Notes: generated by a model not told the origin, from the sequence alone. Numbered from the stretch's first letter, positions 32,913 through 40,747 are shown. The stretch is DNA of 61,244 nt from Lachnospiraceae bacterium (GCA_028696165.1 JAQVHQ010000015.1:1-61244), one strand, 5' to 3'. Made by a program: numbers and translations.

Positions 32913-34058
32913 ATGTTTGGATTTGGTAATCATGAAGACGAATTTGAAGATGAGTTGGAAATGGAAGATAAGTTTGCAGAATTTGATGCGGACGATGAGA
33001 TGAATGATAAGACTGATATGGCAGATGCTGGATCGGAAGGTTATGAAAGTTTAAATAGTGATTCAAATAGTGATTCAAGCAGAGACTTGAATGCGGAGAA
33101 TCCTGATGAGAATTACGGCGAGGATGAGAATTACGACGAGGATAACTATTACGACGAGGATAACTATTACGACGAGGATGAAGATTATGAAGATGATTTA
33201 GAAGAGGATGAGTCAGAATCGTTTTTGATATCAAAACTTCTTCCTGGGATTATAGGAGTATTAGTTGTTGTTATTTTGGCTTTGGGCGGTGTTTATGCTG
33301 CTCGTAGTGGGCTTATTGAGGAATTACTTAATTCGAAAGAGGAAGTGGTGGCCGAGGATGATAGTAAGGATGATGAAACTCAGACGGGAGCCGAGAACGC
33401 AGTTGGGGAAAATGGTGTGATGGAGCAGTCGGCTGAACAACCGGATACGAGTAATGCCAGCCAGGATACGGTTGAACAAGGGGTGAATGGACAGAATGCT
33501 TCTGGACAGGATGTGAATGTACAGGCTGGTGAGAGCCAGGATGGTGTTTCGGATACTTCAGGAGAGTCAGGGGCAGCAGCAGGATTTAATCCGGTGAATG
33601 AATCTGTGACAGCGAAGGAGACGGTGAATCTTAGAAATCTTCCTAGTCAGGGGAGTGAGAGTTCTGTTATTGCGGTTTTAAATAATGGAGATACAGCTAC
33701 CAGAACAGGGATCAGCGATAATGGATGGTCCAGCCTTTCTTATAATGGACAAGTTTGTTATGCAGTGTCCAGTTATCTGACTACAGATTTGAATTATCAG
33801 AGTCCCTCTGCGGCAGTGGAAGAAGACGATGGAATTAAGACTCAGTTTACAGAGTGTAATGATAATGTGACTGCTAAAGTGGAAGTGAATTTAAGATCAC
33901 TTCCAAGTGTGACGAATCCGGATGCAGCTGTTGTTGTCACTATCTACAATGGTGATGTGGTTAATAGAACTGGAATTAATAATGAGCTGGGGTGGTCAAG
34001 GGTTATATATAATGGGCAAACCTTGTATTGTATAACCAGTTACATAACGAATGCGTAG
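32913..34058 (+). CDS. Acidic single-pass membrane protein with two SH3b domains
   Basis: The 381-residue protein starts with a very acidic cytoplasmic region (residues 1-105, mostly D/E/N/Y, with an 18-bp DNA repeat giving YDEDNY units near 33130-33180). A membrane helix follows (about 108-135, LLPGIIGVLVVVILALGGVYAA), then an acidic/Q/N-rich linker and two bacterial SH3 domains (each with a VNLRxLPS and a GWS..YNGQ..Y core). SH3b domains bind peptidoglycan peptides, so the protein probably links a cytoplasmic partner to the wall. ATG 32913 is preferred to GTG 32907 because the AGGTGAG site runs into the GTG. It stands alone between repeat regions. Confidence 0.85.
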   Translation: MFGFGNHEDEFEDELEMEDKFAEFDADDEMNDKTDMADAGSEGYESLNSDSNSDSSRDLNAENPDENYGEDENYDEDNYYDEDNYYDEDEDYEDDLEEDESESFLISKLLPGIIGVLVVVILALGGVYAARSGLIEELLNSKEEVVAEDDSKDDETQTGAENAVGENGVMEQSAEQPDTSNASQDTVEQGVNGQNASGQDVNVQAGESQDGVSDTSGESGAAAGFNPVNESVTAKETVNLRNLPSQGSESSVIAVLNNGDTATRTGISDNGWSSLSYNGQVCYAVSSYLTTDLNYQSPSAAVEEDDGIKTQFTECNDNVTAKVEVNLRSLPSVTNPDAAVVVTIYNGDVVNRTGINNELGWSRVIYNGQTLYCITSYITNA

Positions 34059-34075
34059 ATAATTGAGAAGAAATA

Positions 34076-34111
34076 TCAATAAGACGAGTCGCTATTGACT
34101 CGTCTTATTTT
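34076..34111. terminator. Terminator after the SH3-domain gene
   Basis: AATAAGACGAGTC pairs with GACTCGTCTTATT across a six-base loop, followed by TTAT; works mainly for the + strand. Confidence 0.88.
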
Positions 34112-34121
34112 ATCTGGTATG

Positions 34122-34275
34122 GTTAGTTAGAGCTAACAGTTAGGAACAGCTAACCAACAGAAACTAACCAACAGAAACTAACCACACGAACAGCTAACCA
34201 CACGAACAGCTAACCACACGAACAGCTAACCACACGAACAGCTAACCACACGAACAGCTAACCATACGAACAACA
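34122..34275. repeat. Tandem array of CTAACC half-sites next to a DtxR-like dyad
   Basis: A 5-6-5 dyad GTTAG-TTAGAG-CTAAC (34122-34137) begins the array. CTAACC then recurs at 34150, 34164, 34178, 34194, 34210, 34226, 34242 and 34258; the last six are spaced exactly 16 bp, in units of CAGCTAACCACACGAA. The half-site equals that of the GTTAG-N6-CTAAY dyads before feoA and feoB. It lies upstream of the DUF2325 gene. A protein-binding or titration array is plausible (inference). Confidence 0.8.
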
Positions 34276-34440
34276 AATCACATGACAACTGACTGCATTA
34301 GATCTAACTGAATAAAGGCCAAACTAACACAAAGACAGATAAGGCCGCAGGTGAATGATTATGCCGCAGCTATAGAGTTATTGTAAAACTAAAATGTGGT
34401 TGTTGATTCATAAAAATATTAATTTTAGGAGGATATACAT
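34276..34440. other. Leader region of the DUF2325 operon
   Basis: The 165 bases between the half-site array and the start codon are A/T-rich. They include one more ACTAAC (34323-34328) and a short GCCGCAG...GCCGCAG direct repeat (34343 and 34363). No clear promoter boxes stand out. Confidence 0.4.
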
Positions 34441-34719
34441 ATGAGTATAGTTATTATAGGCGGACACGAGAGAATGGAGACTCAATATAAAGATATCTGT
34501 AAGCGTTATAAATGTAAAGCAAAGGTATTTACCAAGATGAAGACAGATTTAAAGAGCAAAATCGGATGTCCAGATCTGATGATTCTGTTTACATCGACGG
34601 CATCTCATAAGATGGTGCATTGTGCAATGGCAGAATCAGAGAGAAATCATGCAGCAATTGAGCGCAGTCACAGCAGCAGCGCAAGTGCATTGATTGGGAT
34701 TCTGGAACAGTACGTATAG
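34441..34719 (+). CDS. DUF2325 family protein
   Basis: This 92-residue protein matches DUF2325: IVIIGGHERMETQY at the N terminus, PDLMILFTSTASHKM and the RSHSSSASAL end. The family is a small Rossmann-like domain of unknown function, often near iron-uptake genes in Clostridia. The start follows TTAGGAGG. It opens an apparent operon with a DUF3793 protein and a flavodoxin, ahead of the DtxR/Feo block. Confidence 0.88.
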   Translation: MSIVIIGGHERMETQYKDICKRYKCKAKVFTKMKTDLKSKIGCPDLMILFTSTASHKMVHCAMAESERNHAAIERSHSSSASALIGILEQYV

Positions 34720-34732
34720 GAAGGAGAGCCAT

Positions 34733-35350
34733 ATGCCAAAGGAAATGATACTGGAGTATCTGGCGGTGAATAAGGAAGAAGATAAACTGATGCTTCGGCT
34801 GGTGATGCAGATTGCACCTTTGTTAAAAGGTATGAAACGTTCGTGTATTTTAGTTGTAGACGCAAATAATTATCCTATAATCAAAAAAGAATTGCAGCAC
34901 ACGAACATTGAATGCAGAAAGCTGCATAATAGTGGAAGCAAAATAGTGATTTTTTTGTTCCGCAGAGCAGAGTTAGAGAATTATCTAGGGCAAGAAGCAG
35001 TCATTGATTTTTTACATGCCTATGGTTATCATTATGGGCGGAATATAAAATCTTCAGAAGATTTTTCAGTATTAGATACTTATCTGCCACTGCTTAGCTG
35101 CCGGGTAGGAAGCTTTTATGAGAAAAATGGAACTTTTCCTCATGAGATAGGTGCATTCCTTGGCTATCCTATACAGGATGTAGAGGGATTTATCGAAAAT
35201 GCCGGAAAAAATTTTTTATACAGTGGATATTGGAAAGTATATGCAAATATGCAGAAAGCAAAGGAATTATTCCGGCAGTTTGATGAAGCAAAAGACCGCG
35301 CTACAAGAGAATTATTGGCTGGAAAAAGATTATGCGAGATAGCAGGATAG
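34733..35350 (+). CDS. DUF3793 family protein
   Basis: This 205-residue soluble protein matches DUF3793: an N-terminal region with APLLKGMKRSCIL and a CRKLHNSGSKIVIFLFR strand, then HEIGAFLGYPIQDVEGFI, which is highly typical. Function is unknown; members frequently neighbour feo genes, DUF2325 and flavodoxin. ATG 34733 follows AAGGAGAG by 4 bases and is preferred to an upstream in-frame start within the preceding gene. Its stop at 35348-35350 is 8 bases before the flavodoxin start. Confidence 0.85.
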   Translation: MPKEMILEYLAVNKEEDKLMLRLVMQIAPLLKGMKRSCILVVDANNYPIIKKELQHTNIECRKLHNSGSKIVIFLFRRAELENYLGQEAVIDFLHAYGYHYGRNIKSSEDFSVLDTYLPLLSCRVGSFYEKNGTFPHEIGAFLGYPIQDVEGFIENAGKNFLYSGYWKVYANMQKAKELFRQFDEAKDRATRELLAGKRLCEIAG

Positions 35351-35358
35351 GAGAAAAG

Positions 35359-35790
35359 ATGGAAAAAGTACAGATTGTATATTGGAGTGGAACAGGTAAT
35401 ACAGAGGAGATGGCAAACCATATTGCAGAGGGGGTAAAAGAGGCTGGAGCGCATGCAGAAGTCTTGGCTGTGGATGCGGTCGATAAAGATGCTCTTTTAG
35501 CGGCAGATGGATTTGCACTTGGATGCCCATCTATGGGAAATGAGGAATTGGAAGATACTGAGATGGATCCATTTATTACTTCTATAGAAGAAAGTCTTAC
35601 CGGAAAACAGATTGTCTTATTTGGTTCTTATGGATGGGGTGACGGTGAATGGATGAGAAACTGGGTGGAACGAATGGAAACTGCCGGTGCAACAGTAATT
35701 GGTGGTGAAGGCGTCGTTGCAAATGAGGCTCCTGATGAGGATGCCGTGAGTGCTTGTAAAGAAGCCGGTAAAAAACTGGCTGTACTATAA
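35359..35790 (+). CDS. Flavodoxin
   Basis: This 143-residue protein has the FMN phosphate loop WSGTGNTEEMA at the N terminus, a second FMN loop near GCPSMGNEELED, and GSYGWGDGEW. It carries low-potential electrons in place of ferredoxin when iron is scarce. ATG 35359 follows an AGGAG site by 5-6 bases. It ends the DUF2325-DUF3793-flavodoxin run and fits an iron-limitation response. Confidence 0.93.
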   Translation: MEKVQIVYWSGTGNTEEMANHIAEGVKEAGAHAEVLAVDAVDKDALLAADGFALGCPSMGNEELEDTEMDPFITSIEESLTGKQIVLFGSYGWGDGEWMRNWVERMETAGATVIGGEGVVANEAPDEDAVSACKEAGKKLAVL

Positions 35791-35843
35791 TCTTGAAATG
35801 TTTGTCAGGGAATGGCTACAGAAAAATTCCCTGGCGGATAAAA

Positions 35844-35878
35844 AACGAGGATGCAAAATATGCATCCTCGTTAATTTT
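35844..35878. terminator. Bidirectional terminator between flavodoxin and dtxR-type genes
   Basis: AACGAGGATGCA (35844-35855) pairs with TGCATCCTCGTT (35861-35872), with A-run before and T-run after, serving both converging genes. A weaker stem (CAGGGAAT/ATTCCCTG) precedes it. Confidence 0.85.
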
Positions 35879-35903
35879 TAATAGAACTATAAAATTAGAT
35901 AAA

Positions 35904-36269
35904 TTACTGGATATGTGTTTTAATTGCTGCGAAACTTTCAGCACTGATAACGTGCTCCATCCGGCAGGCATCTTCAGAAGCTGTCTCAGGATTTACTCCG
36001 AGTTTTACCAGCCAGTTTGTAAGCAGGGTATGACGCTCATAAATCATCTTCGCAATTTTTTGTCCGCTTTTGGTTAATGTGATAAATCCGGCATCGCTTA
36101 CTTCGATATATTCTTTTTCACGAAGATGTTTCATAGCAACGCTGACACTGGCTTTTGAAAAATCCAGTTCTGTAGCAATATCTATAGAACGAACTACGGG
36201 AAGTTTCTTGCTTAATACAAGAATCGTCTCCAGATAGTTTTCTGCAGATTCATTAGTTGATGGTTTCAT
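35904..36269 (-). CDS. DtxR/MntR-family metal-dependent repressor
   Basis: This 121-residue protein has the DtxR-family winged helix (AENYLETILVLSKK, SIDIATELDFSKASVSVAMKHL with the recognition helix) and the dimer/metal helices (CRMEHVIS with the conserved Cys/Met-Glu-His cluster). It is the two-domain, MntR-like size and lacks an SH3 domain. It probably binds Fe(II) or Mn(II) and represses iron-uptake genes. It is divergent from feoA. Possible targets are the GTTAG-N6-CTAAY dyads at 28668, 34122, 36507 and 37072. Start follows AAGGGGTG by 6-7 bases. Confidence 0.88.
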   Translation of the reverse strand: MKPSTNESAENYLETILVLSKKLPVVRSIDIATELDFSKASVSVAMKHLREKEYIEVSDAGFITLTKSGQKIAKMIYERHTLLTNWLVKLGVNPETASEDACRMEHVISAESFAAIKTHIQ

Positions 36270-36572
36270 GTTTTCACCCCTTATACCATAGTTTGCTAAC
36301 TAAGAAGTTAGTGCTGTATAACTAAAAGTATACCATAGGAGGAGAGGAAAGGCAATCACTATCATAAAATAAATGAGAAATATTATCAATAAATGAAAAG
36401 ATGAGAAGATGAAAATCAGAACATGGAATATTAAAAAATGAGATGATATTAAATAAAAATAAAAAAGTTAAAAATATCTAATATTTATTATTGACAACTT
36501 GCAAAGGTTAGCGTATACTAACGTCGAAAGATAAATGAAAAACATTATCAATATCAAGAAAGAAGGTGCTGT
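36270..36572. promoter_or_regulatory. dtxR-feoA divergent region with promoter, Fur-like and DtxR-like sites
   Basis: The feoA promoter is TTGACA (36491-36496), 17 bases, TATACT (36514-36519). The dyad GTTAG-CGTATA-CTAAC (36507-36522) covers its -10 box, so a bound regulator would block RNA polymerase. Fur-like 7-1-7 boxes lie at 36374-36388 (TGAGAAATATTATCA) and 36536-36550 (TGAAAAACATTATCA). A reversed-polarity dyad CTAAC-TAAGAA-GTTAG (36296-36311) stands next to the dtxR-type start and may serve autoregulation. Confidence 0.7.
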
Positions 36573-36785
36573 ATGATGCCTTTAACTATGGCAAATGTCG
36601 GTGAAGACGTTTTAATCAAAAAGATTGGCGGAAAAGATGAAACCAAAAGGTTTTTGGAAACCTTAGGATTTGTAGTAGGAGGAAGCGTTTCTGTTGTTAC
36701 GGAAATCAATGGCAATATGATTGTCAATGTGAAAGATTCCAGAGTTGCTATCAGCAAAGAGATGGCGAATAAGATTCAGGTCTAG
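36573..36785 (+). CDS. feoA: FeoA domain protein (first)
   Basis: This 70-residue SH3-like FeoA protein (PLTMANVGEDVLIKKIGG, TLGFVVGGSVSVVTEINGNMIVNVKDSRVAIS) supports Fe(II) uptake through FeoB. Start at ATG 36573, with a second ATG one codon later; the AGAAGG site is about 6-7 bases upstream. First gene of the feo operon behind a Fur/DtxR-like control region. Confidence 0.93.
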   Translation: MMPLTMANVGEDVLIKKIGGKDETKRFLETLGFVVGGSVSVVTEINGNMIVNVKDSRVAISKEMANKIQV

Positions 36786-36829
36786 GCAGAACTTACGCAC
36801 CGAAAAACTTGGAAATATAAGGAGGAACT

Positions 36830-37051
36830 ATGAATACATTAAAGGAAGCAGCTGTTGGCCAGACAGTGAAGGTAGTGAAACTGCATGGTGAAGGTGCAGT
36901 AAAAAGACGAATTATGGATATGGGTATTACCAAAGGGGTTGAAGTATATGTTCGCAAAGTTGCGCCGTTTGGAGATCCAATAGAGATTACAGTTAGAGAT
37001 TATGAACTGTCGTTGAGAAAAGCAGATGCGCAGATGATTGAAATTGCTTAA
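36830..37051 (+). CDS. feoA: FeoA domain protein (second)
   Basis: This 73-residue FeoA-type protein (GEGAVKRRIMDMGITKGVEVYVRKVAPFGDPIEI) matches the MGI-type FeoA core better than the first one. It is 44 bases downstream of the first feoA with an AAGGAGG site. Two small FeoA proteins before FeoB are common in Clostridia; they may form a heteromeric partner. Confidence 0.94.
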   Translation: MNTLKEAAVGQTVKVVKLHGEGAVKRRIMDMGITKGVEVYVRKVAPFGDPIEITVRDYELSLRKADAQMIEIA

Positions 37052-37071
37052 GCTATTTTTTTTGAATGGAA

Positions 37072-37087
37072 GTTAGCGATAGCTAAT
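37072..37087. promoter_or_regulatory. DtxR-like dyad in the feoA-feoB gap
   Basis: GTTAG-CGATAG-CTAAT, same 5-6-5 geometry as the feoA site. It suggests a second regulated promoter for feoB. Confidence 0.55.
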
Positions 37088-37204
37088 AGAAATGAATAAG
37101 CACTAACACATATAACAATAAACTAACAAAAGCAAAAAGATGAGCATTACATATTCAGCCAGGTAATGGAAGTCTGAATAATCAAAACTTGAGGAGGAAA
37201 AGAA

Positions 37205-39370
37205 ATGTCAGTAAAAATTGCACTTGCCGGTAATCCAAACTGTGGCAAGACAACATTATTCAATGCACTGACTGGTTCAAACCAATTTGTTGGTAACTGG
37301 CCGGGTGTAACCGTTGAGAAAAAAGAAGGAAAATTAAAGGGTCATACAGATGCTGTTATCGTAGACCTTCCAGGTATCTATTCCCTTTCGCCATATACAC
37401 TGGAAGAAGTAGTAGCAAGAAACTTCTTGATTACAGAGAGACCAGATGCTATTCTTAATATTATAGATGGAACGAACCTGGAGCGTAATCTGTATTTGAC
37501 TACGCAGCTGGTGGAACTTGGTATTCCGGTAATCGCTGCAGTCAATATGATGGACATCGTCGAAAAAAATGGTGATAAGTTAAATACAAAAAATCTTTCA
37601 AAAGAGCTGGGGTGTAAAGTTGTAGAGATTTCAGCACTAAAAGGAACTGGAATCAAAGAGGCAGCAGACCAGGCTGTAGTCATTGCGAATGCAAAGAAAG
37701 GCATGATTCCACAGCATAGCTTTGAAGGATGTGTAGAACATGCATTAGCACATATAGAAGAGGCTGCTCTTCATAGTATGCCGGAAGAACAGCAGCGCTG
37801 GTATGCAATCAAAATATTTGAACGGGATGAGAAAGTATTAGAACAGCTTAATATTCCGGAAGCAACTATGAAACACATTGAACTGGATATTCAGAGTTGT
37901 GAAAAAGAACTGGATGATGATGCGGAATCTATAATCACCAATGAAAGATACGTATATATCGGATCTATCATTCGCGACTGCTGTGTAAAGAAGAATAAAG
38001 GCAAGATGACGACCTCGGATAAGATTGACCGAATCGTAACCAACAGATTCTTAGCACTTCCTATCTTTGCAGTTATTATGTTTATCGTATACTATGTATC
38101 CGTAACAACTGTAGGAACCATTCTTACAGACTGGACCAATGACACCTTGTTTGGCGAATGGATTATTCCTGCATGCCAGAGTGGTTTGGAAGCAATCGGT
38201 TGTGCAGACTGGTTAACAGGACTCTTAGTTGATGGTGTTGTCAGCGGTGTTGGAGCTGTGCTTGGTTTCGTACCACAGATGCTGGTATTATTTATCTTCC
38301 TGGCATTCCTAGAGTCTTGCGGATACATGGCTCGTATTGCATTCATCATGGATAGAATTTTCCGTAAATTTGGTTTATCCGGAAAATCATTTATTCCTAT
38401 GTTAATCGGAACCGGCTGCGGTGTTCCTGGAGTTATGGCTTCAAGAACTATTGAAAATGACCGTGACCGTAAGATGACGATTATGACTACCACATTTATT
38501 CCATGTGGTGCAAAGCTGCCAATTATTGCCCTGATTGCAGGCGCTTTATTTGACGGAGCTTCCTGGGTAGCACCGAGTGCTTACTTTGTAGGAATTGCAG
38601 CTATCGTTGTATCCGGTATTATTTTAAAGAAGACAAAGATGTTTGCTGGAAATCCTGCACCATTTGTTATTGAATTACCAGCATATCATATGCCGACGGT
38701 AAGCAATGTACTTCGCAGTATGTGGGAACGTGGATGGTCTTTCATCAAGAAAGCCGGAACTATTATCCTTTTATCAACTATCGTTATCTGGTTTGCGCAG
38801 AGCTTTGGTTTTGTTGAGGGTTCCTTTGGTATGGTAGAAGATATGAATGACAGTATTTTAGCTGCAATCGGAAGCGGAGTGGCATTTATATTTGCACCAC
38901 TTGGCTGGGGGAACTGGAGAAGTGCAGTGGCAGCTATTACCGGTTTAGTGGCAAAAGAAAATGTAGTAGCAACCTTTGGTCAGTTATACGGATTTGCAGA
39001 AGTAGCAGAAGATGGAACTGAAGTGTGGGGCTCTCTTGCGGGAAGTATGACAGCAGTAGCAGCTTACTCATTCCTTGTATTTAACTTATTATGTGCACCT
39101 TGCTTTGCAGCAATGGGGGCTATCAAGCGTGAGATGAACAGTGCAAAATGGTTCTGGTTCGCTATTGGATATCAGACAGGATTAGCTTATCTTGTATCTA
39201 TGTGTGTATACCAGATCGGTACATTAATTACAACAGGAGCTTTCGGTGTAGGAACTGTAATTGCTTTTATCATTGTAATTGGATTTATCTATTTACTGTT
39301 CAGACCATATAAGGAGAGCAATACCTTTTCAATGAATATATCAAGTGTAAGCGCCAGAGCAAAGGCGTAG
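37205..39370 (+). CDS. feoB: Ferrous iron transporter FeoB
   Basis: This 721-residue Fe(II) permease has an N-terminal GTPase (GNPNCGKT, VTVEKKEG, DLPGIYSL, NMMD) and a guanine-dissociation-inhibitor-like helical region (about 165-270). Two gate modules follow, with GTGCGVPGVMASRTIE and FIPCGAKLPI and conserved cysteines, and then more membrane helices. Length is typical for a Clostridial FeoB. The start follows TTGAGGAGG. It is part of feoA-feoA-feoB-Cys peptide-fur. Confidence 0.97.
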   Translation: MSVKIALAGNPNCGKTTLFNALTGSNQFVGNWPGVTVEKKEGKLKGHTDAVIVDLPGIYSLSPYTLEEVVARNFLITERPDAILNIIDGTNLERNLYLTTQLVELGIPVIAAVNMMDIVEKNGDKLNTKNLSKELGCKVVEISALKGTGIKEAADQAVVIANAKKGMIPQHSFEGCVEHALAHIEEAALHSMPEEQQRWYAIKIFERDEKVLEQLNIPEATMKHIELDIQSCEKELDDDAESIITNERYVYIGSIIRDCCVKKNKGKMTTSDKIDRIVTNRFLALPIFAVIMFIVYYVSVTTVGTILTDWTNDTLFGEWIIPACQSGLEAIGCADWLTGLLVDGVVSGVGAVLGFVPQMLVLFIFLAFLESCGYMARIAFIMDRIFRKFGLSGKSFIPMLIGTGCGVPGVMASRTIENDRDRKMTIMTTTFIPCGAKLPIIALIAGALFDGASWVAPSAYFVGIAAIVVSGIILKKTKMFAGNPAPFVIELPAYHMPTVSNVLRSMWERGWSFIKKAGTIILLSTIVIWFAQSFGFVEGSFGMVEDMNDSILAAIGSGVAFIFAPLGWGNWRSAVAAITGLVAKENVVATFGQLYGFAEVAEDGTEVWGSLAGSMTAVAAYSFLVFNLLCAPCFAAMGAIKREMNSAKWFWFAIGYQTGLAYLVSMCVYQIGTLITTGAFGVGTVIAFIIVIGFIYLLFRPYKESNTFSMNISSVSARAKA

Positions 39371-39383
39371 AAAGCAGGTAAAT

Positions 39384-39521
39384 ATGGGAACAATCATTGT
39401 CGGAATTATACTTATAGCTGTGGTTTCATTAGTCATTCGTCAGATGGTGAAGGATAAAAAGGCCGGCAAGTCTATCCAGTGCGGCGGTGATTGCAAGCAT
39501 TGTGGCGGACACTGCCATTAG
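39384..39521 (+). CDS. FeoB-associated Cys-rich membrane protein
   Basis: This 45-residue protein has one membrane helix (GTIIVGIILIAVVSLVI), a basic stretch and a Cys/His tail (CGGDCKHCGGHCH). It matches the FeoB-associated Cys-rich family that often replaces FeoC in Firmicutes, and may guide iron to or from FeoB or sense redox. It begins 13 bases after feoB. The stop is TAG 39519-39521. Confidence 0.9.
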   Translation: MGTIIVGIILIAVVSLVIRQMVKDKKAGKSIQCGGDCKHCGGHCH

Positions 39522-39536
39522 ATTGGAGGCTTGAAA

Positions 39537-39860
39537 TTGACTGAACATCAGATGAAACAAATGGAATCAACAGACAGTCAAGATACCAGCGATATTCTAT
39601 CAGAAGATGCACAGCGTGACAGAATCATACGAAAACTTCGGGAAAATGGATGCAGAATCACTCAGCAGCGTTTGCTGCTTCTGGATATCATACTGAAGAA
39701 TCAATGCTCCAGCTGCAAAGAAATGTATGCGGAAGCAGTGAAAAATGATTCACACATAGGTATAGCAACTGTGTATCGCATGGTAAATATGTTAGAAGAA
39801 ATCGGTGCGATTAATCGCCGAAACATGTACAAAGTAATCTTTTCAGAAAGTAATGCATAA
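39537..39860 (+). CDS. Short Fur-family protein, DNA-binding domain only
   Basis: This 107-residue protein has the Fur winged helix (GCRITQQRLLLLDIIL ... HIGIATVYRMVNMLEEIGAI). It ends soon after, without the dimerisation domain, the HHDH-type metal ligands or the zinc cysteines of a full Fur (about 140-150 residues). No continuation is visible in other frames, so it is a short form rather than an obvious frameshift. TTG 39537 lies 7 bases after a GGAGG site; an ATG at 39552 is poorly placed. Last gene of the feo operon. It may bind the Fur-like boxes without sensing iron directly, or act with full-length Fur. Confidence 0.8.
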   Translation: MTEHQMKQMESTDSQDTSDILSEDAQRDRIIRKLRENGCRITQQRLLLLDIILKNQCSSCKEMYAEAVKNDSHIGIATVYRMVNMLEEIGAINRRNMYKVIFSESNA

Positions 39861-39882
39861 GTTCATAGTACTATATAGATAA

Positions 39883-39998
39883 TGAAACCGGGAACAATTT
39901 TTATCAAATCTGGTCTTGTAAAAGACAGAAAGATGAACATTGTTTCCGGCTTTTTGTTGCTATGCATGTGTAAAATGGTCCAGTGGACCATTTTTTGT
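39883..39998 (+). terminator. Two successive hairpins ending the feo operon
   Basis: First, CCGGGAACAAT (from 39887) pairs with ATTGTTTCCGG (to about 39949) before TTTTTG. Then AAAATGGTCC (39972-39981) pairs with GGACCATTTT (39985-39994) before a T-run; the second is the stronger terminator. Confidence 0.8.
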
Positions 39999-40037
39999 GG
40001 AAATTCATCAAAAAAATGGTTGAAAAATACAATGTGC

Positions 40038-40066
40038 TTGATAATAATTCCTAGTAGGAATAAAAT
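40038..40066 (+). promoter_or_regulatory. Promoter with a 7-1-7 operator for the large signalling cluster
   Basis: TTGATA (40038-40043) and TAAAAT (40061-40066) are 17 bases apart. The spacer holds a perfect dyad, ATTCCTAGTAGGAAT (40047-40061). A repressor could occupy it; the family is not certain, an Rrf2-type regulator is one guess. Confidence 0.6.
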
Positions 40067-40139
40067 TATTATGTATGAAAATAGGTGGACTATGTCCATA
40101 GATATATAAAGAGTATGGAGAATACGGAGGATATAGGAT

Positions 40140-40736
40140 ATGGGTAAAAAGATACTTTTGATAGCAGATGATGATGAGATGAACCGGAGAATAATCCGAA
40201 GATTTTTAAGCAGTACATATGAAGTGCTGGAGGCGGAGAATGGAAGGCAGGCCTTGGAACAGTTAGAGTCCAACAAAGTAGATGCTCTTTTACTGGATAT
40301 CATTATGCCGGAAATAGATGGTCTGGAAGTGTTGAAAATCATGAAAGAAAGAAATATTTTAGAACAAACGGGGGTCCTGGTTGCCACATCTACAAAAGAA
40401 AAGACAGAGCGTACCGCACTTTCATTGGGAGCTGATGATATTGTATCTAAACCTTATGACCCTATTGTTATAAAAAAACGTTTGGAAAATATACTGGCTG
40501 TGAAAGAAGTACAAAATCACAATGAGAAATTAAAATATCACGACACTACCGCATTGCTCAGCGAGCAGGAGGCAATATTTTCCCGGAAAGCAGGTAAATC
40601 TGCGGAAAAATTCCATGAAATTGCAAAAATCATGAGTCAAAATACAGATAATATCAATCTTTTGAATGAGATGATTCAGGACATACATAAAGAAGCTGAT
40701 AAAATCATGGAAATGTTTTCTGATTATGAAAGCTAG
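40140..40736 (+). CDS. Response regulator with helical C-terminal region
   Basis: This 198-residue protein is a receiver (LLIADDDEMNRR, acceptor D53 in LLDIIMPEIDG, SKPYDP) followed by about 70 residues of predicted helix (HNEKLKYHDTTALLSEQEAI ... EMIQDIHKEADKIMEMF) with no DNA-binding domain. It may be a phosphate sink or interact with the kinases further along. Its TAG overlaps the next gene's leader by a few bases. It is the first gene of the seven-gene signalling run. Confidence 0.88.
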   Translation: MGKKILLIADDDEMNRRIIRRFLSSTYEVLEAENGRQALEQLESNKVDALLLDIIMPEIDGLEVLKIMKERNILEQTGVLVATSTKEKTERTALSLGADDIVSKPYDPIVIKKRLENILAVKEVQNHNEKLKYHDTTALLSEQEAIFSRKAGKSAEKFHEIAKIMSQNTDNINLLNEMIQDIHKEADKIMEMFSDYES

Positions 40737-40747
40737 TGGAGGTTATT

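Noticed and set aside
34150-34275. Possible CRISPR array (regular repeats)
   Set aside because: Units are 14-16 bp and contiguous with no spacers; no cas genes are in the window.
39840-39900. Frameshift explaining the short Fur protein
   Set aside because: No frame after the stop encodes the missing Fur C-terminal ligands; the operon terminator follows at once.
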